Source of the DNA: Cerrena zonata
Taxonomy: Eukaryota; Basidiomycota; Agaricomycetes; Polyporales; Cerrenaceae
Direction of reading: 5' to 3'
DNA: 64,000 nucleotides
Assembly: GCA_038087015.1 (NCBI GenBank)
Contig: JASBNA010000046.1
Coordinates: 309,131 to 373,130 of the forward strand
Shown here: positions 35,146 to 47,968 of the stretch, one piece after another
Numbering within the stretch: the first letter of the stretch is position 1
Layout: each line of letters opens with the position of its first letter
Position numbers and translations under genes: made by a program
Notes under the pieces: generated by a model
What the model saw: only the letters and a program-made list of their open reading frames with translations
What the model was told of the DNA's origin: nothing
The model's database searches: none

Positions 35146-35194
35146 GAAGTGAGATCGCATTGCAGTTATACACGCTGCAGTGCGATCTCACTTC
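35146..35194. repeat. Near-perfect inverted repeat, 20-bp arms, 9-nt loop
   Basis: The left arm 35146-35165 (GAAGTGAGATCGCATTGCAG) pairs with the right arm 35175-35194 at 19 of 20 positions. The remaining position is a T/G, a wobble pair in RNA. The loop is TTATACACG. It lies outside any gene I can support. Confidence 0.85.
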
Positions 35195-38100
35195 TGAAGC
35201 ATGGATGGCATGGCATCTCGTGGTATGCAATTTTCATGCCGACGAGCAGAAAGATCTTATCAACTTTTTCATTCGTAGTATTGCACTAGTAGCTGGTGGT
35301 AGTTGAGCAGGAGAGCACGACGTCAGACGCCCGACGGTAACCTGGCTTGAACCCTGGAGGCAATTGATCGAACATGCCAACTCCGAGGCAACAACGATAC
35401 CATGACATTGACAAGGATGCTTAATCGACGGGGCAGTGCCTGAACTGGTTGTTGTTGAGTGCTTTCCGGGTCGTAAAGTCGGAGTGATATAATGTAAACT
35501 TGAAACTTAAAGGCGTAACCAAGTGGTTGAACCACAGGTGAGTAGATACATGATAGTACCTTAACTTCGTTAAGCATCGTTGATAGAAAAGGAAATATAG
35601 TGCCGGAAAAAAGGCAAGATTCGTTGATCATATTCTCCTGACAGGCTTGCTTGCACGACCGAATAGATCAGAATTACTTATTGTCGAGATACAACTCCAT
35701 ACTCGTATCACAGCAGAAGCCTGAGTAGAACATGAGTTGAGAAATCGACCTGGTGCTCTTCATAGTTCCTTACGGTAAGACCGCGCCCGACCAACAGGCG
35801 AACATAGTCTGCTCAAGGGATTAAATCAACAAACGACACGGTTTTTCTCGGGTTGTATTACAAGCCGCAATATGATGAGGTATCTATATATTAGGATCAA
35901 GGTCTACCCTGGCGAGGGGAGGGGAGGAAGGCGGAACAAATAGTCAAGAGGAAACACCAGTAGGAAGATAGCACAGTAACGCGCGGTACCTCGTTGACCC
36001 CGCCATGATCAGGGCCTTCTTACGCCGGTTATGGGCCTGCTGGGTGGTGCTCCTATAGAACTAGACTGGTATAGTCAGCCTAAGCATACAATTAAAGTAA
36101 TCTTACCCTTCAGTCGCACAGACATTAACATTCCAAGCCCAAACTTGACACCAACACTTATTTTGACAACCGTATGAACAGATATTTGTGTTTCAACCAC
36201 CTGACCATCCATCCTTTAGACGGGACACTAGCTGACAGTTAGTTTTGAATATGTAACAATGCCTTGTTAGTTCGTCTGCTGTCTTTACAGCGCAAACGAA
36301 ATACTGCGAAAGGGGAGGCCACTTGATACCTTCATAAAAGCGCAGTGAACGACTATTTCCTTCCTTGAGGTCTGTGAGGGAGACTATGTCGGCACCACTT
36401 GTGAAAGATACCAAGTTGTAAAAACTGTGAGCAACTGGTTGCTGAACAAGTAAATCGAGAGTACCTGATGTAAACGCAAGGTTCGGAATACCATCTCCTG
36501 ACACGCTGGAGGCGAATGCAGTGTGTCTCTGGAGGCCTGTCATTGTGTGCATGTAATACGAATATCTGGGGAGGGGTGGATATCTCAGGTTTGACGTTCC
36601 ACAGGAATAATAGAATGACATATCCATTGGTGGAAGTCAGCGTACCCGAGATTGCCCGTAACTTTTGAATTTCGACTAGGCTAGGCACTAAATATGCTTC
36701 TTATAATGTTCTATGGTCTTCCGTGCGATATTAAGTTCTATTTAGACGACAGTGTAGTAATATTGAAGAGGCGAGCGAGTGATGTAAGGTCGATACTTTC
36801 TTGGTTATTAGCCGTGCTCGCACACGAGGTAACATAGCCCGTGGCGACAGTGATAGTGTCGTATTAGGGCTTTTTGCAGGTTACGAGTGCTGTCAGCGTG
36901 TTGGGAAACGCTGCGTGGAAGGGTACTACTAGTATATGCCGTACCAACATACTTAAGCATTTGAGTTTCCTCCGATTTTTTTCCTCAAAAGTTAAATGCG
37001 CAACTACTCGTACCACTAGACTTCCTGCTTGACATTAGAACTATCGTTTCTCTAAGCAGAGGATCACATACCAAAGTGCTCACATCAGGGTTAATCATAC
37101 CAGTGCGGAACACTGAGTCGGACTCCTCGGAGCGCTGAACGTTGAACGGTGTAAGCGTATAAACTATATCTATATATGGCAACCACTTTGGATCCTAACA
37201 CGGACAAGCAATACCTAGAATGCCTGGGCTCGTGTTAAACGATCGCTGTCACCGTGACCGTGCTATTAATGCGTTGGACACGAACTCCAGGCAGTCGTAC
37301 GCTCACGACTGTCTGTAATCCTAAGATAAGTATCAAGAGTCTCCCTTAAGCAGACTCAATCAGCCTGAACTGACGCTGTCTGATTGGAAGATAGTCCATT
37401 GGAAAGCCGTCGCTGTTGGTAAACACCCGCCGGGCCAAGGCAAGGATAAGGTTCCGTGATCCTTATGCAGATGATCCTGCTGATCAGTGATTGGCCCAAG
37501 AGGGATATGATAATCCGATCTATTCTTATCATATTCCTCGGAACAGTCATCATGTGCGCTACCGTTGGAATGGAACTTGATACACTCGAACGGCGTCTTA
37601 ATAATTTCCTTTTCTAACCTTTGGGAAGATGCAGAATCTGTCAATGTCATAGCTTTGATGATCGATGACGCCCCAGGCCATTCTATCCAGTACAGCTTAG
37701 AAAGCCGTAGCTGGAGCTGGTATTTTTGGCTTCGTCATTTCTTCTTTAACGGGCCCATGCCAAGACGTGGTTACTCTGCTGTGCAAATACCCTGACCTAT
37801 TGCTCGATTTCACATAGCCCCACTGAAGAATCCAGTAAGAAGCGGGATTGACCGGTGCTTCTATTCAACCATAATGCATCCATTGCTTTTGGAAGTCACC
37901 GCACCAATATCATACACGCCCAACACTTCTGACACGCTTTTCTGTGTATGATCCTATCCCTTACCTGATTCACGACTAGATAATCCCACAGACCTATCCA
38001 CCTGCGTACAACTAATGAACTCTTCGACATACCGGTCATATAAATATGGCACTCAACAACCTCGAATTTAGATCTTCTCACAGGAATCTTGATACCCACC

Positions 38101-38594
38101 TGACCTCTGCTGATCACCTTCGACTTTGATAGATCCTCCACAAGAACTCTACGAAGATTTGACATTGACATCCGGCAAAGTCAGATGACGCGGGATTGGT
38201 TCATACATACCCTTTGAACTACTGTACAAATTGCTGCGTCCTGGTCCAAGTGATTTTGTAAGTGCGTTATTTGTCTTACTATTGCTTTAAGAATGACTGG
38301 GCTATATTCCCAATTGCAACACCCTGAAGGGGTGCACAGAGTGGCTTCTGTTATCAAATCTGTGAGCGGTACCTGTCGAAGCTGACGGTCGCCTACTACC
38401 ATCGAACTATACACAATCTTCTTCAGGGTAAGGTTCATATGATAACGCTGCGCGTTGACCAGGATCACGAGATATGAACATAGCCTTCTACGCTGCTATA
38501 GCTCCGTTCGGATTTATTTTTAACGTTTGGATGATACACCACCTCTTTAAAAAGGTCATCATACGAGTAACCAGGTAGTCAACCTACAGCCACC
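35195..38594. other. Gene desert of about 3.4 kb
   Basis: Only short frames without domain features (for example 36193-36688 and 37896-38468, both -). I could not link any by plausible introns. These may be decayed genes. Confidence 0.4.
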
Positions 38595-39823
38595 ATGACT
38601 TACGCGCACGCTGATACTCTTAGGCTGCTGGTCAAGAGATATGTACCATCCGGCACTAGCGGCCCCGAACTCTGCATCATCTCTGCTTTTGAGAGTCAAG
38701 TAATGGGAATCGTGACAGTTGTTGAGTCCATGGGCTTTAGTGAGTCAAATACCCTTACTTATGTACGTTCTCTGGCCTGATAAGTCCTTTACGATAGCGT
38801 TTCAGCTTTACGCAGGGATACTTTGTCTACACGCACTTTGGAAAACCAAGTGCACATCGAAATCTAGATCAATCAGGCTCCTGACCTGTCACATGGTTGC
38901 TCTCGAATTGACCAATGCTATTGGTTTCGTAACCGCACTCATTGGATTTATGTCATGCTTGGGTCGCTTTCGGCATACGGAAATCGACCAATGGAGATTC
39001 TTGATGGACGATTGGTGGTTTGTGCTATACATGGTTTCAAATGTTGCATTTGTCATGAGTGGGTTATTGACAGATGGTATTCTGGTCTGTCAGGGTTCAT
39101 TGCTAAATTACCGCCTGAGATTAATTAGTGGTTTGATAGATTTGGCGTTGTAGGCAAATCTTAAGAGCTACACGCTCTTCAAGACCAAAGCTTTTATTGA
39201 CATTCCCAATAATGATGTTTTTGGCATCCATAGGTACACAATTCACTATGATTGGAAGTTTAGATATTCTAAAGTGGCGATAGCTCTAGTAGTTCTTTCT
39301 TGCACTGATATGGAAGGCTTCTTCAGCATAATCTACTTCAGCATATCCTTGGTGCTGAACGTATTCCTGACGTGTATAGTTGTATTTCGACTGCTGAAGT
39401 GCAAATATCAAATGCAGACAGCCTTAGGAAAGGGATATGGGAGGCACTACAACGTCCTTTCCATTATATTCGCAGAATCCGCATCAATGAACATATTGTG
39501 TTCTATTGTCCTCTTGATGTCAAATGTTCAGGTACACTGGCACCTGGCATATGAGTACAGTGTCTGGGACACGATGTTTCAAGTATTTCTCGCCATTACT
39601 CCATCGATCCAGGTGATTCAAACGTTCTCAGATACCTGTTGTTTTCGCTAACGCCTGTGTTGGTTTGTAGGCATGTTCAAATTATCTGATTATATATCGT
39701 GGCACCCAAAGGTCTTATGGGAGTTGGACCAACGAGGTCTCCAATGACAATATCCCTCCTCCGTTGCATGCTCCTCCCAACTTATCCCATGATGATGGAA
39801 GTATCGCCAGCGACAATGCGTAA
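38595..39823 (+). CDS. Seven-TM family protein, copy 2
   Basis: Five exons (38595-38739, 38798-39084, 39140-39233, 39284-39612, 39671-39823) give 335 aa. Diagnostic stretches: KRYVPSG near the start, VALELTNAIGFVTALIGF, MSGLLTDGIL|IWRCRQI across intron 2, ALGKGYGRHYN, FAESASMN, ITPSIQ|ACSNYLIIYRG across intron 4, GSWTNE. Exon 2 is shorter than in copies 3-5 because the loop after TM3 is reduced. It stands alone, 6.8 kb before the tandem array. Closer to copy 1 than to copies 3-6 by the GKGYG.HYN motif. Function unknown. Confidence 0.75.
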
Positions 39824-41425
39824 TACAGAACGAACGTTGCAATGGAGAAGAACCTTTGGGCTTATATTCCTGACTTTCAATGTTGTATTGTACTTTACAG
39901 AATCTTTATCGACCTCATCTCCCGAGATTTGACCTCGCGAGAACTTAAACACTGGCCGGGTGTTCATTGTGATATCGGTAGTGGTATGACTCGCCACCGA
40001 ATGTTAAAGATTGTCCGACAGCATAAATGTATACCCTTGTGAGGGATAGAAGTACTACAAGAAAACAGTCTGCTCTCATCTATACGCCGATAGACAACCA
40101 ACTCGTGCTCGGTGTGTCGAGTCACAGTATCCGAAGTCGATATTGACCAGAAAAGGCAAGCCCTTGTGATTCTAACATTCACAAACAAACTGCCCCTGGT
40201 AATTTCGAGCGAATTGATTTTGGGAGCTACACACTTTGGTCATCCATCTGCTAGCATTTGTCAGGATTACTTCATTCCGGCACAATCAACAATGCTCGCA
40301 CAAATATGATATCATCCACTATCTATTGACCTCTACCATCATCTTCTGCCCGTGATCCGTTGAACAAACAAAACAAACCACCCAATCGCGGAAATGGAAC
40401 TTCTAGTATGGATTAACTCGGGGCTCAAACGGACAGATACCGATACCGAGTCCGAGTCCGATTTGACCTTGAAGCTCGAGCTCGATATTCTGCGATAGCC
40501 TTGGAGAGTTGGTGTGACTAGCTATGATCGTTGAAACCTGTGCATTTCATTTATCTAGCGCTGCTTTTATAACTGTATCGCATATACCCTGGCAATGGAT
40601 TCTCATATAGCCTATACCTCGTGGATAATCAAAACTTCATACACTGATCCACTATACCTACCAAGTAACCGGCTGTTGATCGCCTTAGGGCCGAATACAA
40701 CATGCAAGTTGTATGTCTGTGTATTGCAATACTAACTTTTGCTTATGTATCCAGATCACGACGCTGGGGGGCTTCTCGAGCTTCGATTACGGATAAGTCC
40801 ACTCTATGCTTATCTCATCTGTTTTCTACTGTGGTGCTTATTTTAAGGCCTATTTTTTGTCAGTCTGCGGCTAGTATGTGTCTGAGAGACTTGATAGCTT
40901 TCAGAGGTTGTCGGCGGGTTTTTGACATTTCGAAGTAAGGGAGAGGTAAGTGAGTACTTACTGCTCCCGTGTGACTTTCCAATTGAGTGCGCCGAGACGG
41001 AAACTTGAATTTCGGGTGTTGTCGGCGGAGAAGTTAAAGGAGATTATGGGTATTTGAGGTTCTACTTGCTCGCTCTGTGTTTTAGATACATATAAATTTA
41101 TTTATCTATGAGAATACATGTGTGCATCTTTGCTTGTTTTGCTTCCTCTCATGTCTCTGCAGTGTCCCAGGCCCTCTCCGAGCTGTGTTCTCTATACTCT
41201 AAGTAACTTGTGTTCTCTATAGTCTAGATAACTAGCCAACGACTCAACTTGCGGCGTGGACACTCGCTCGGTCACATGCTCCGGTAGCCTGGTGGTATTC
41301 AGCGAAAACTAGTTAAAGCGGCGACCCATCGCACAATTCCGATACCTTGCAGTAAGCTAAAAGTTAACAAGTAATATTTAATAGTTCATTCGAGTGTTAA
41401 AAATATGTAATCAAAAATAATCATT
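39824..41425. other. Gene-poor stretch
   Basis: No gene. CCAGAAAAGGCAAG at about 40147 recurs at about 48176, downstream of seven-TM copy 3, suggesting shared 3' flanking sequence. Confidence 0.45.
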
Positions 41426-41546
41426 GTGATGTTCCTCCGGTTCTGTCTGCGACAGAACCTCCGTCACATCACTGCATAAGCAAGAAAGCATAATGGTGTA
41501 ATTTCCTGCTCCTCCGCATCTGTCTTCGACAGAAGCTCCGTCGCAG
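41426..41546. repeat. Pair of hairpin-forming repeats
   Basis: The first unit (41426-41472) is a near-palindrome with a perfect stem GGTTCTGTC/GACAGAACC around TGC and outer GTGATG/CATCAC. The second (41511-41546) has the same plan around CTGTCTTCGACAG and the shared CTCCGTC. About 77 bp separates the two. Confidence 0.6.
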
Positions 41547-42018
41547 GATGGAGTCCAAAGGCGCCACGACCAAGAAAAGGCAACCTAAAAGTGGTAAACA
41601 AGGTCAAACAATGCGTAGGGGAGAGTCGAGACGCGACGCGACGTGGAGCAGGTCACAGGGTCCCGCGCGAAAGGTCACATGAAATTGAAAACGTCCCAAG
41701 AGAAAACCGATCCAGGGTATCGGAATGCATTTATACCATAGCAAACACACTACACACCTCTGGTCCTTTTCCAAAAAGCTTCCCATTTATTCACAATTTC
41801 TAACATACCTTGTAGGACCCCCCAAGTTAATAACTGTTAATAACATGTGAATAAATATGTGAAAAACACGTGTGAGAAAAACCCGACTTACTCACTAGAC
41901 GCTAATCCTTGCGTGTGCTGCCAACAAACACGTTGGCATTGTCCATCGCTCTCTCTGAATCTCACCTGGTCGTCGTTTGCGATTTGAGGGCACAGTTTAG
42001 AATCCTTAAATCATCGCC

Positions 42019-43281
42019 ATGATTGTCATCCGTCCTATCCTTCATTGGATTGGTATCCCCCCTGTCCCCATCATGGCAATTACTAAAACAATTCGCTATG
42101 TTTTCGAGATGGACAAACCTAAAGAGCCCGAACAATGGTCAGTTGATAAATATGTGACCCTTCTGTGTAAGGAACGATACGATCCCTGCTACTCTTCTCG
42201 TTTGGACGAACTCTCCTCCTGCAAAGTTACCAAGCTCGAACTCTACAAGGAAAAGAACGGTCTATACCACGAATTTGTCTTGGCTTACATCCGACACTCA
42301 TTCATTGACAAGTCCGGTACCGAGAAGATTCAGACACGTGTCGCTTGTCTGGAACGTATTTTCAAAGATGCTGCGTCTAGCTTTGACCTCACTTCCAAGC
42401 CTGATACGCCTGCCCCCGCGGTAGACTCGATTGTAATCTACGAAACGAAGGAGGACGCATGCGCGTCACGAGACGCCTACTGCTGCTACGTCGTCGATTT
42501 CTCCGAACCCAAAGGCAAAGGCAAAGGCAGCGACAATCCCATTCCCTCCAACGACGATGACACCCACTCCAATCTACCCAACATTCTTGATCTCGCCGTA
42601 GCCGCATGCACTCTTAACGAAATAGCCGAGAACTATTCGCTATTTAATACCATGCGCTATTGGTTTGCGAACAACCTGTGCAGACTCCTGGCCCAAGGTC
42701 GAGGCTATACCGTTGAGTTGAGGAATAAATATCGGTATAAAGCAGGCTACTTCAAGCAGTTCCCAGCTCTCGCTTCAGATGGCCGGATCACCCTTTGTCG
42801 TTCTCTATCTGCGGACGCTCTCTCCCCAGAAGCCCGGGCAAAGGTCGTGGAGCTTAGCGCTGACTCTGACAATGTGATTGTTCCAGATTCTCAGGAGCCC
42901 CCCGATGCATCACAATTTGAGTCGGAAAAGACACCGTCCCATTTCTCCCAGTCAACTACTATTACCACCAACTACTATCCCAAGTTCATTGAATGTCATT
43001 CCAAGACAATACAACGACTTCGTAAAGCAGATGCAGAACAAAATCCTGAACGGGCGGCGAAGGAGAAGGCGCAGGCGGAGGTGCGCGAGAAGGATGAGAA
43101 GTTGCGTGAGATCGATGAGAAGTTGCGTGAGATCGATGAGAAGTTGCGCGAGAGGGATGAGAAGTTGCGCGAGAAGGACGAGGAGTTGGAGAGATTGCGA
43201 GCTGCGCTCCAAATGCAGAGTGCCTCGTCCAAGGAAGCCGGTGGGTCTTCTGCAGCTCCCTCTTCTCTCGCCGCTCAGTAG
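42019..43281 (+). CDS. Unknown protein with C-terminal heptad-repeat coiled coil
   Basis: An intronless frame of 420 aa; an internal Met at codon 19 (MAITKTIR) is an alternative start. Conserved against the paralog at 55333-56418: CKVTKLELYK, HEFVLAYI, MRYWFANNLCRLLA, YKAGYFKQFPAL and a charged C-terminus. The last ~60 residues are four nearly identical heptads (EKLREID/EKLRERD), an ideal coiled coil encoded by a 21-bp tandem DNA repeat (about 43085-43190), absent from the paralog. The family appears multicopy in agaricomycetes and I know no function for it. It and its paralog face each other across the seven-TM array. Confidence 0.7.
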   Translation: MIVIRPILHWIGIPPVPIMAITKTIRYVFEMDKPKEPEQWSVDKYVTLLCKERYDPCYSSRLDELSSCKVTKLELYKEKNGLYHEFVLAYIRHSFIDKSGTEKIQTRVACLERIFKDAASSFDLTSKPDTPAPAVDSIVIYETKEDACASRDAYCCYVVDFSEPKGKGKGSDNPIPSNDDDTHSNLPNILDLAVAACTLNEIAENYSLFNTMRYWFANNLCRLLAQGRGYTVELRNKYRYKAGYFKQFPALASDGRITLCRSLSADALSPEARAKVVELSADSDNVIVPDSQEPPDASQFESEKTPSHFSQSTTITTNYYPKFIECHSKTIQRLRKADAEQNPERAAKEKAQAEVREKDEKLREIDEKLREIDEKLRERDEKLREKDEELERLRAALQMQSASSKEAGGSSAAPSSLAAQ

Positions 43282-44345
43282 GCCAACACCTGGATATACG
43301 CTCTTGTTTTGGTTTGTACAATTTAGCCCCACGGTCTCTTCGGATTCGGAACGTCACGTCATGCTTATGCTTTGCTTTGCCTTATGCTTTTTTCCTTCTT
43401 TTGTTTGTACCATGCTCTCATTCGTGCTTTCGTTTTGCGGTTGATATATACACTTCTTATCATTTTTTGCCAGCATACTTCACTGCTCCTTGATGTGACT
43501 GCGACCGTATCAAAAGTTATCCTTGTAGGTACTCTTTTTGATAGTAATTTTCACGCCATTAACAGAGACTTTCTCGAAGAGCAGGCTTCACATATTGAAG
43601 ACACCCGATCCAGGCATTCGATCGTGTTGTTGAACCACCCAGAACCGCCCTCGCCGATTCATTGGGGTGCAATAGACATGGGTCTATTTTCTTCGTCCAG
43701 GATGGCTGTCTTTGCCCAAGACAATCAGATTGTGTCGTTCTTAGGCATTGCATTCCACTGATGCTTACCCCCTACCCAACTCATGTTGACCACACTCTCA
43801 TCGCTTTTGATCTCTCGGATGATGACTTCCTATCCCCACGAGCACCTCACTTACTCCCTTCAATGCATCGCGACCAGCCACAAGAGTCGAAAATTACCAC
43901 ATGTATGATCGAGTGCGATCACTCTTGTTACGCGCTCTCGCGATTCACATGCCTATCCCTACCATTCCAACATGTATTCACGTCAACAACGCATTTTGCT
44001 ACTGAAATTGTCTTTCTGCTGAAGACAATCGTGCTCTTGCCTTTCCATCCATATCGCTTTCCCGGTTTGGACGCCATCATCTGAGTTCGAATCCATGGCT
44101 CTGACATTTGGACAGAGTTGTGAGGTTGTTCTTTTCGGCTCACTCGACGTCCCTCTCATCGGACTATCCCCTTACAATTTGCGTCGTGCGAAGTTCACAT
44201 CCGTAGATGCTTTTACCCCCTCATGCCAACACCAGCCGCTGTTCAGTAGATCCGAGTTTACTTCAACAGATCGATCAAGCACTCCCTCCAATCCAACAGC
44301 CATCCGTCGATCACTCGGTACAATACCAGGAACGTACTGAAGACT
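43282..44345. other. Intergenic, no gene recognised
   Basis: Long overlapping frames in several phases reflect C/T-rich composition and not coding. I see no conserved feature. Confidence 0.4.
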
Positions 44346-46365
44346 CAAGATGTCCTGCTTATCATACTTCGCTTGTCGTCTCAACCGGTGGTATGCTACC
44401 TGCCTCCTCTCTGGCATTCCAAGACCCAAGTCTCCGAGGACATCTCCAACATGCGACATCTTTGTAGCCTTGTCGGCGCACACCGAGACGATGCAAGCAT
44501 CTGCGTCAGCCTCCTCTTCAGCTCAATCCAGATGAGGGCATCGAAGAGAAGACGATGTGAGACAGGAACGGCACAAGGTGCGTCTTAGATTTGTTTCTAT
44601 TCTATATGGTATTTACCTTCGGTATAGTGATCGAGGCACTTGGCGATCAAGTGCTTCTACTTCTGTCTTGTCCACTATTCGGCATTCTATTCCTGTAAAC
44701 AATCCTTCCTTCACCGTTCCGTTCGTATCTCGCAAGATCAAACTCCACTCGCCAAACCGGCGGAGCTCTTCTCGGTTCTGTGCCCACCCTCTCGTTCTCT
44801 ACTCATGCCCGCAATAATCCTCGACTTTTCTGTGGAGCTGGAGAAGTCTCCTTCCTCGTCTACCCAACCCCAGCTCAGTCTCTCCTTAAGGAACAGTTTA
44901 ATTGCTGTTTACGTTCAGAGCAACGGATTGAAGGTCGATCGCGCTGTAGGTCCGCAGGCACCACTGGTTGTCAGCTTGGTGGACCCTAGTTTTGTCCCAC
45001 AGATCAATCGGCCGCATTTCCGTCTAGTCCAATGCTACGGATGTCTCTAGCATGTCACATTCCACACGAGGCGACATCTCGGCAAGTCGAGATGTCCTGT
45101 ATATTCTATCTATGCGTCTTGGCTCGCTGGTCTCAGATGGATTGGTTCTTGTCTATTCTCTGAATGTACTCTCCAGTGGACCCCCATTTTTTGAATCGAT
45201 TTTTCGACATCCGCTGAGTGAGGCAGGGAGCTTACGGAAAGGTGAGCACTTATGCTAACTTGTTAGTATGTCTTGTCAGATATACTAACATGCATTCTCC
45301 TGATTTATTTGCGGATTGTGTGATTTGTCGCTGCCAATCTCACTCAATCTCCACTCACGGTTACGTTATTCCCTTAATGGACCCAACTCATTTTGGATTC
45401 AATTTTTCAACATCCGCGGAGCAAGCCGAATTGGTGGCTGTGAGGTTAGGATGTCCTGCCTATTCCAATTCCCCTCCCCACTCTCATCACTAGGCATTCG
45501 ACTACGTCTTTGCGTGTGCTCTCATTCCTCGAGTCTTGTGTTCTATGTGACACTCGCATTGGAATCGCTACTCAACTCCAAACTCCTGCCACCGTCCACT
45601 CAACTCTCTCGTCCCTCAACCCATCCTCTTGCCGTTCTCGATGTGACGTCTCGATTTCGCGCGGCTTCCTAGCTGGAGGTTCTTCTCCTCGCGTCCACAG
45701 TTTGTGGTTCCGAGTTTCCGATCAACTGTCTTGTCTGCACCACCGTTCAGAAGAGCCGAGATGTCCTGTACATTCTTGTTTGTCTTCTGGTCGTTTGTTG
45801 GACCCCTATTCGGATTTCTGCGTGTTACCCTCCCGATTTCGAAAATCGATTTTCCAACGTCCGCCGAACAAGTCGAAAGGGCACTAGATTATCGGGTGCT
45901 GTGCTTGTGTGTAGAGAGCGTAGAGATGAGAGACTGGACTGGTGAGCCGAGTTTCCGATTCGGATGATATCAGGTGTGTATGACCTAATACAGTGTTTTG
46001 GATTGTTGGTGTGCTGTAACGACACTCGATTCCAAGACGTCATCTGTTGTCGGAACAAGGTGAGTATTTACTTGTGTATTCTCTGTTATAGTATTGGTAA
46101 CTAAGTGCCCTTTTTCAGAAATTGCATTTTTCACCGTCCGCCGAGCAACGTCACATGGGGAGCGATCATAGGGCGTGCTATGTCTAGATGTAGAAGAGGT
46201 GAGTACCGGATTGTTTTTGCGTCGTCACCGATCGATTTCATTAATCCAACCCTCTCGTTACCCTCTTAGGTTTTCGAATCGATATTTCGACATCCGCTGA
46301 GTGAGTTGGATGGGACATTATGTTGCTGCGGATGTACTTGTCATAGAGGGACGTTATCATGTCCT
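44346..46365 (+). repeat. Field of diverged tandem repeats with splice-like joints
   Basis: Two motifs recur. GATGTCCTG (or CATGTCCTG) is at 44349, 45091, 45450, 45760 and 46356. YRACRTCCGC, usually after TCGATTTTT, is at 45205, 45408, 45855, 46132 and 46288. In three copies a GGACCC lies before the second motif. Several units sit between GTGAGT-like donors and pyrimidine-AG acceptors (donors near 46060, 46200 and 46384), which would fit a spliced noncoding transcript. No frame is maintained. Confidence 0.55.
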
Positions 46366-46639
46366 GTGAGCCATGATAATAGGTGGTGAGTGCCTCTTTA
46401 TTTTGACTTATTGCGACTGATTTATACAGTGGCGCTGCAAATGATGGGAAACTACTACTTCGAAAGCTCACTAAAGCTTCCAGCTCATCAAATGGGGATG
46501 CATCATCGACTACTTTAGTCCCTCAAAACTAGTTAGCCGACTTATAGCATCGTGATCTCTTCCCGTATCACAATTGAAGCTATACAGGTTCATTTATATA
46601 AAGCCCCCAAAGACGTTTACGTAGTAGAAGGTATAGTCT
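46366..46639 (+). promoter_or_regulatory. Promoter region of seven-TM copy 3
   Basis: TTATATAAAG at about 46594 lies 45 bp before the ATG, a typical TATA position for a short 5' leader. Confidence 0.4.
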
Positions 46640-47968
46640 ATGGTTCCCAAGTCTTTACTCAAACGATACGTCCCTAGTGATGTCTTTCTCCCGGGCATAC
46701 TCACAATACCACTAGACGATGCGTATTGCCTCTTCCCTAGAAGTGGAAGTGGGCGCCGAGTAGTCGTTGCAGCAACAGTCGTGGCATGCGTTGGCTTTGG
46801 TTCGTACTAGTTCTGCTCTATTTCGGTGCGTCAATCTGAAATCAGTATGTGCAGTTCTACAGCTCATCGCGAGCATAGCTTGTGTTCGCGCTCTTTGGAT
46901 ATCAAGACGCAAGTCAGGGTCTAGATTGACCAACTACTTGATACTCCATACATTTGCTTTGTGGATTGTCAATCTTATTGGGCTCGTAACCGCCGCTCTG
47001 GCCTTTCAATGGCTTTTTGGTTCTACGACTCAAAGGATCATGGACACAGAGAGCTGGTCGCAAAGGCTATGTTTACCCGACAGTAGCGAAGTCCTTAGAG
47101 TTTATGCCGAAGATCAGATTCTTCTTGAAACCGCGGGACTGTTGGCGAGGTTTAGAAAATTAGCCTTGATATCCAATCTGGCTTTCGCTATCAGTGGGAT
47201 ATTGACGGATGCGATGCTTGTGAGTTGGGTACAGTTTGGGGTGATCACTGCTCGAACGACTGACTCCGTCTAGATCTGGCGTTGTCGACAAATTTGGAAG
47301 TTCACCCTTTGCTCCAGGCCAAGTCTTGTTGTGCTGTTTCCAACACTTTTGCTTGTAGGTTCCATGGGTGAGTTACAAACGTGTCAAAATCGTATATAAA
47401 TGCTAATCGTCGCACCAGTCCCACTCGGGTTGTCATGTGCCATTGGTTTTACCTCTAACGCTCTTACTTTGACTTACTTCACTGTGACGCTTATCCTCAA
47501 TCTTCTCCTGACGTCTCTAATTATTCTGAGACTGTGGCAACGCAAATCTCAGCTGCAGAAGACGTTGGGAGCCGGCCATGGAGATCACTATAACATCATC
47601 TCTACTGTTTTCGCCGAATCCGCGTTCATGAACGCAGTCTGCTCGATACTCCTCCTTGCGAGCTCGCTCTATCGAACGGCTTCGATATCTCCCATAATGG
47701 GATCGATGCTAGACGTCTGGGTTGCTATTACTCCAGCTGTACAGGTTAGTAAACCCATTCCACTTCGTACAACAATCAATTACTGAACAAGGTTTCCATC
47801 ATCATTCAGGCGTGTTCGAACTATCTAATCATATACCGAGGTACGAAGGGTTGGTATGGGAGTTGGAGTAATGATGTCACTATGACACCTTCCACCGCTG
47901 TCTTCGAGAGGTTCACCTCCTCATCATTCGAGCACGATGAGCATGACAGTTATTCGAGAGAAGGCTAA
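46640..47968 (+). CDS. Seven-TM family protein, copy 3
   Basis: Five exons (46640-46799, 46855-47219, 47274-47367, 47419-47744, 47810-47968) give 367 aa. Starts MVPKSLLKRYVPS. Key stretches: VLQLIASIACVRALWISRRKS, LTNYLILHTFALWIVNLIGLV, ISGILTDAML|IWRCRQIWKFTLCSRP, TLGAGHGDHYN, FAESAFMNAVCSILLLASS, VWVAITPAVQ|ACSNYLIIYRG, GSWSND. About seven membrane helices. First gene of the head-to-tail array. A 60-residue hydrophilic loop with acidic residues lies between TM3 and the fourth helix. Tail acidic (EHDEHD). Function unknown. Confidence 0.78.

Noticed and set aside
42878..43444. A 188-aa + strand frame with an Arg run and MRSCVRS repeats
   Set aside because: Shadow of the 21-bp heptad-coding repeat in another phase.
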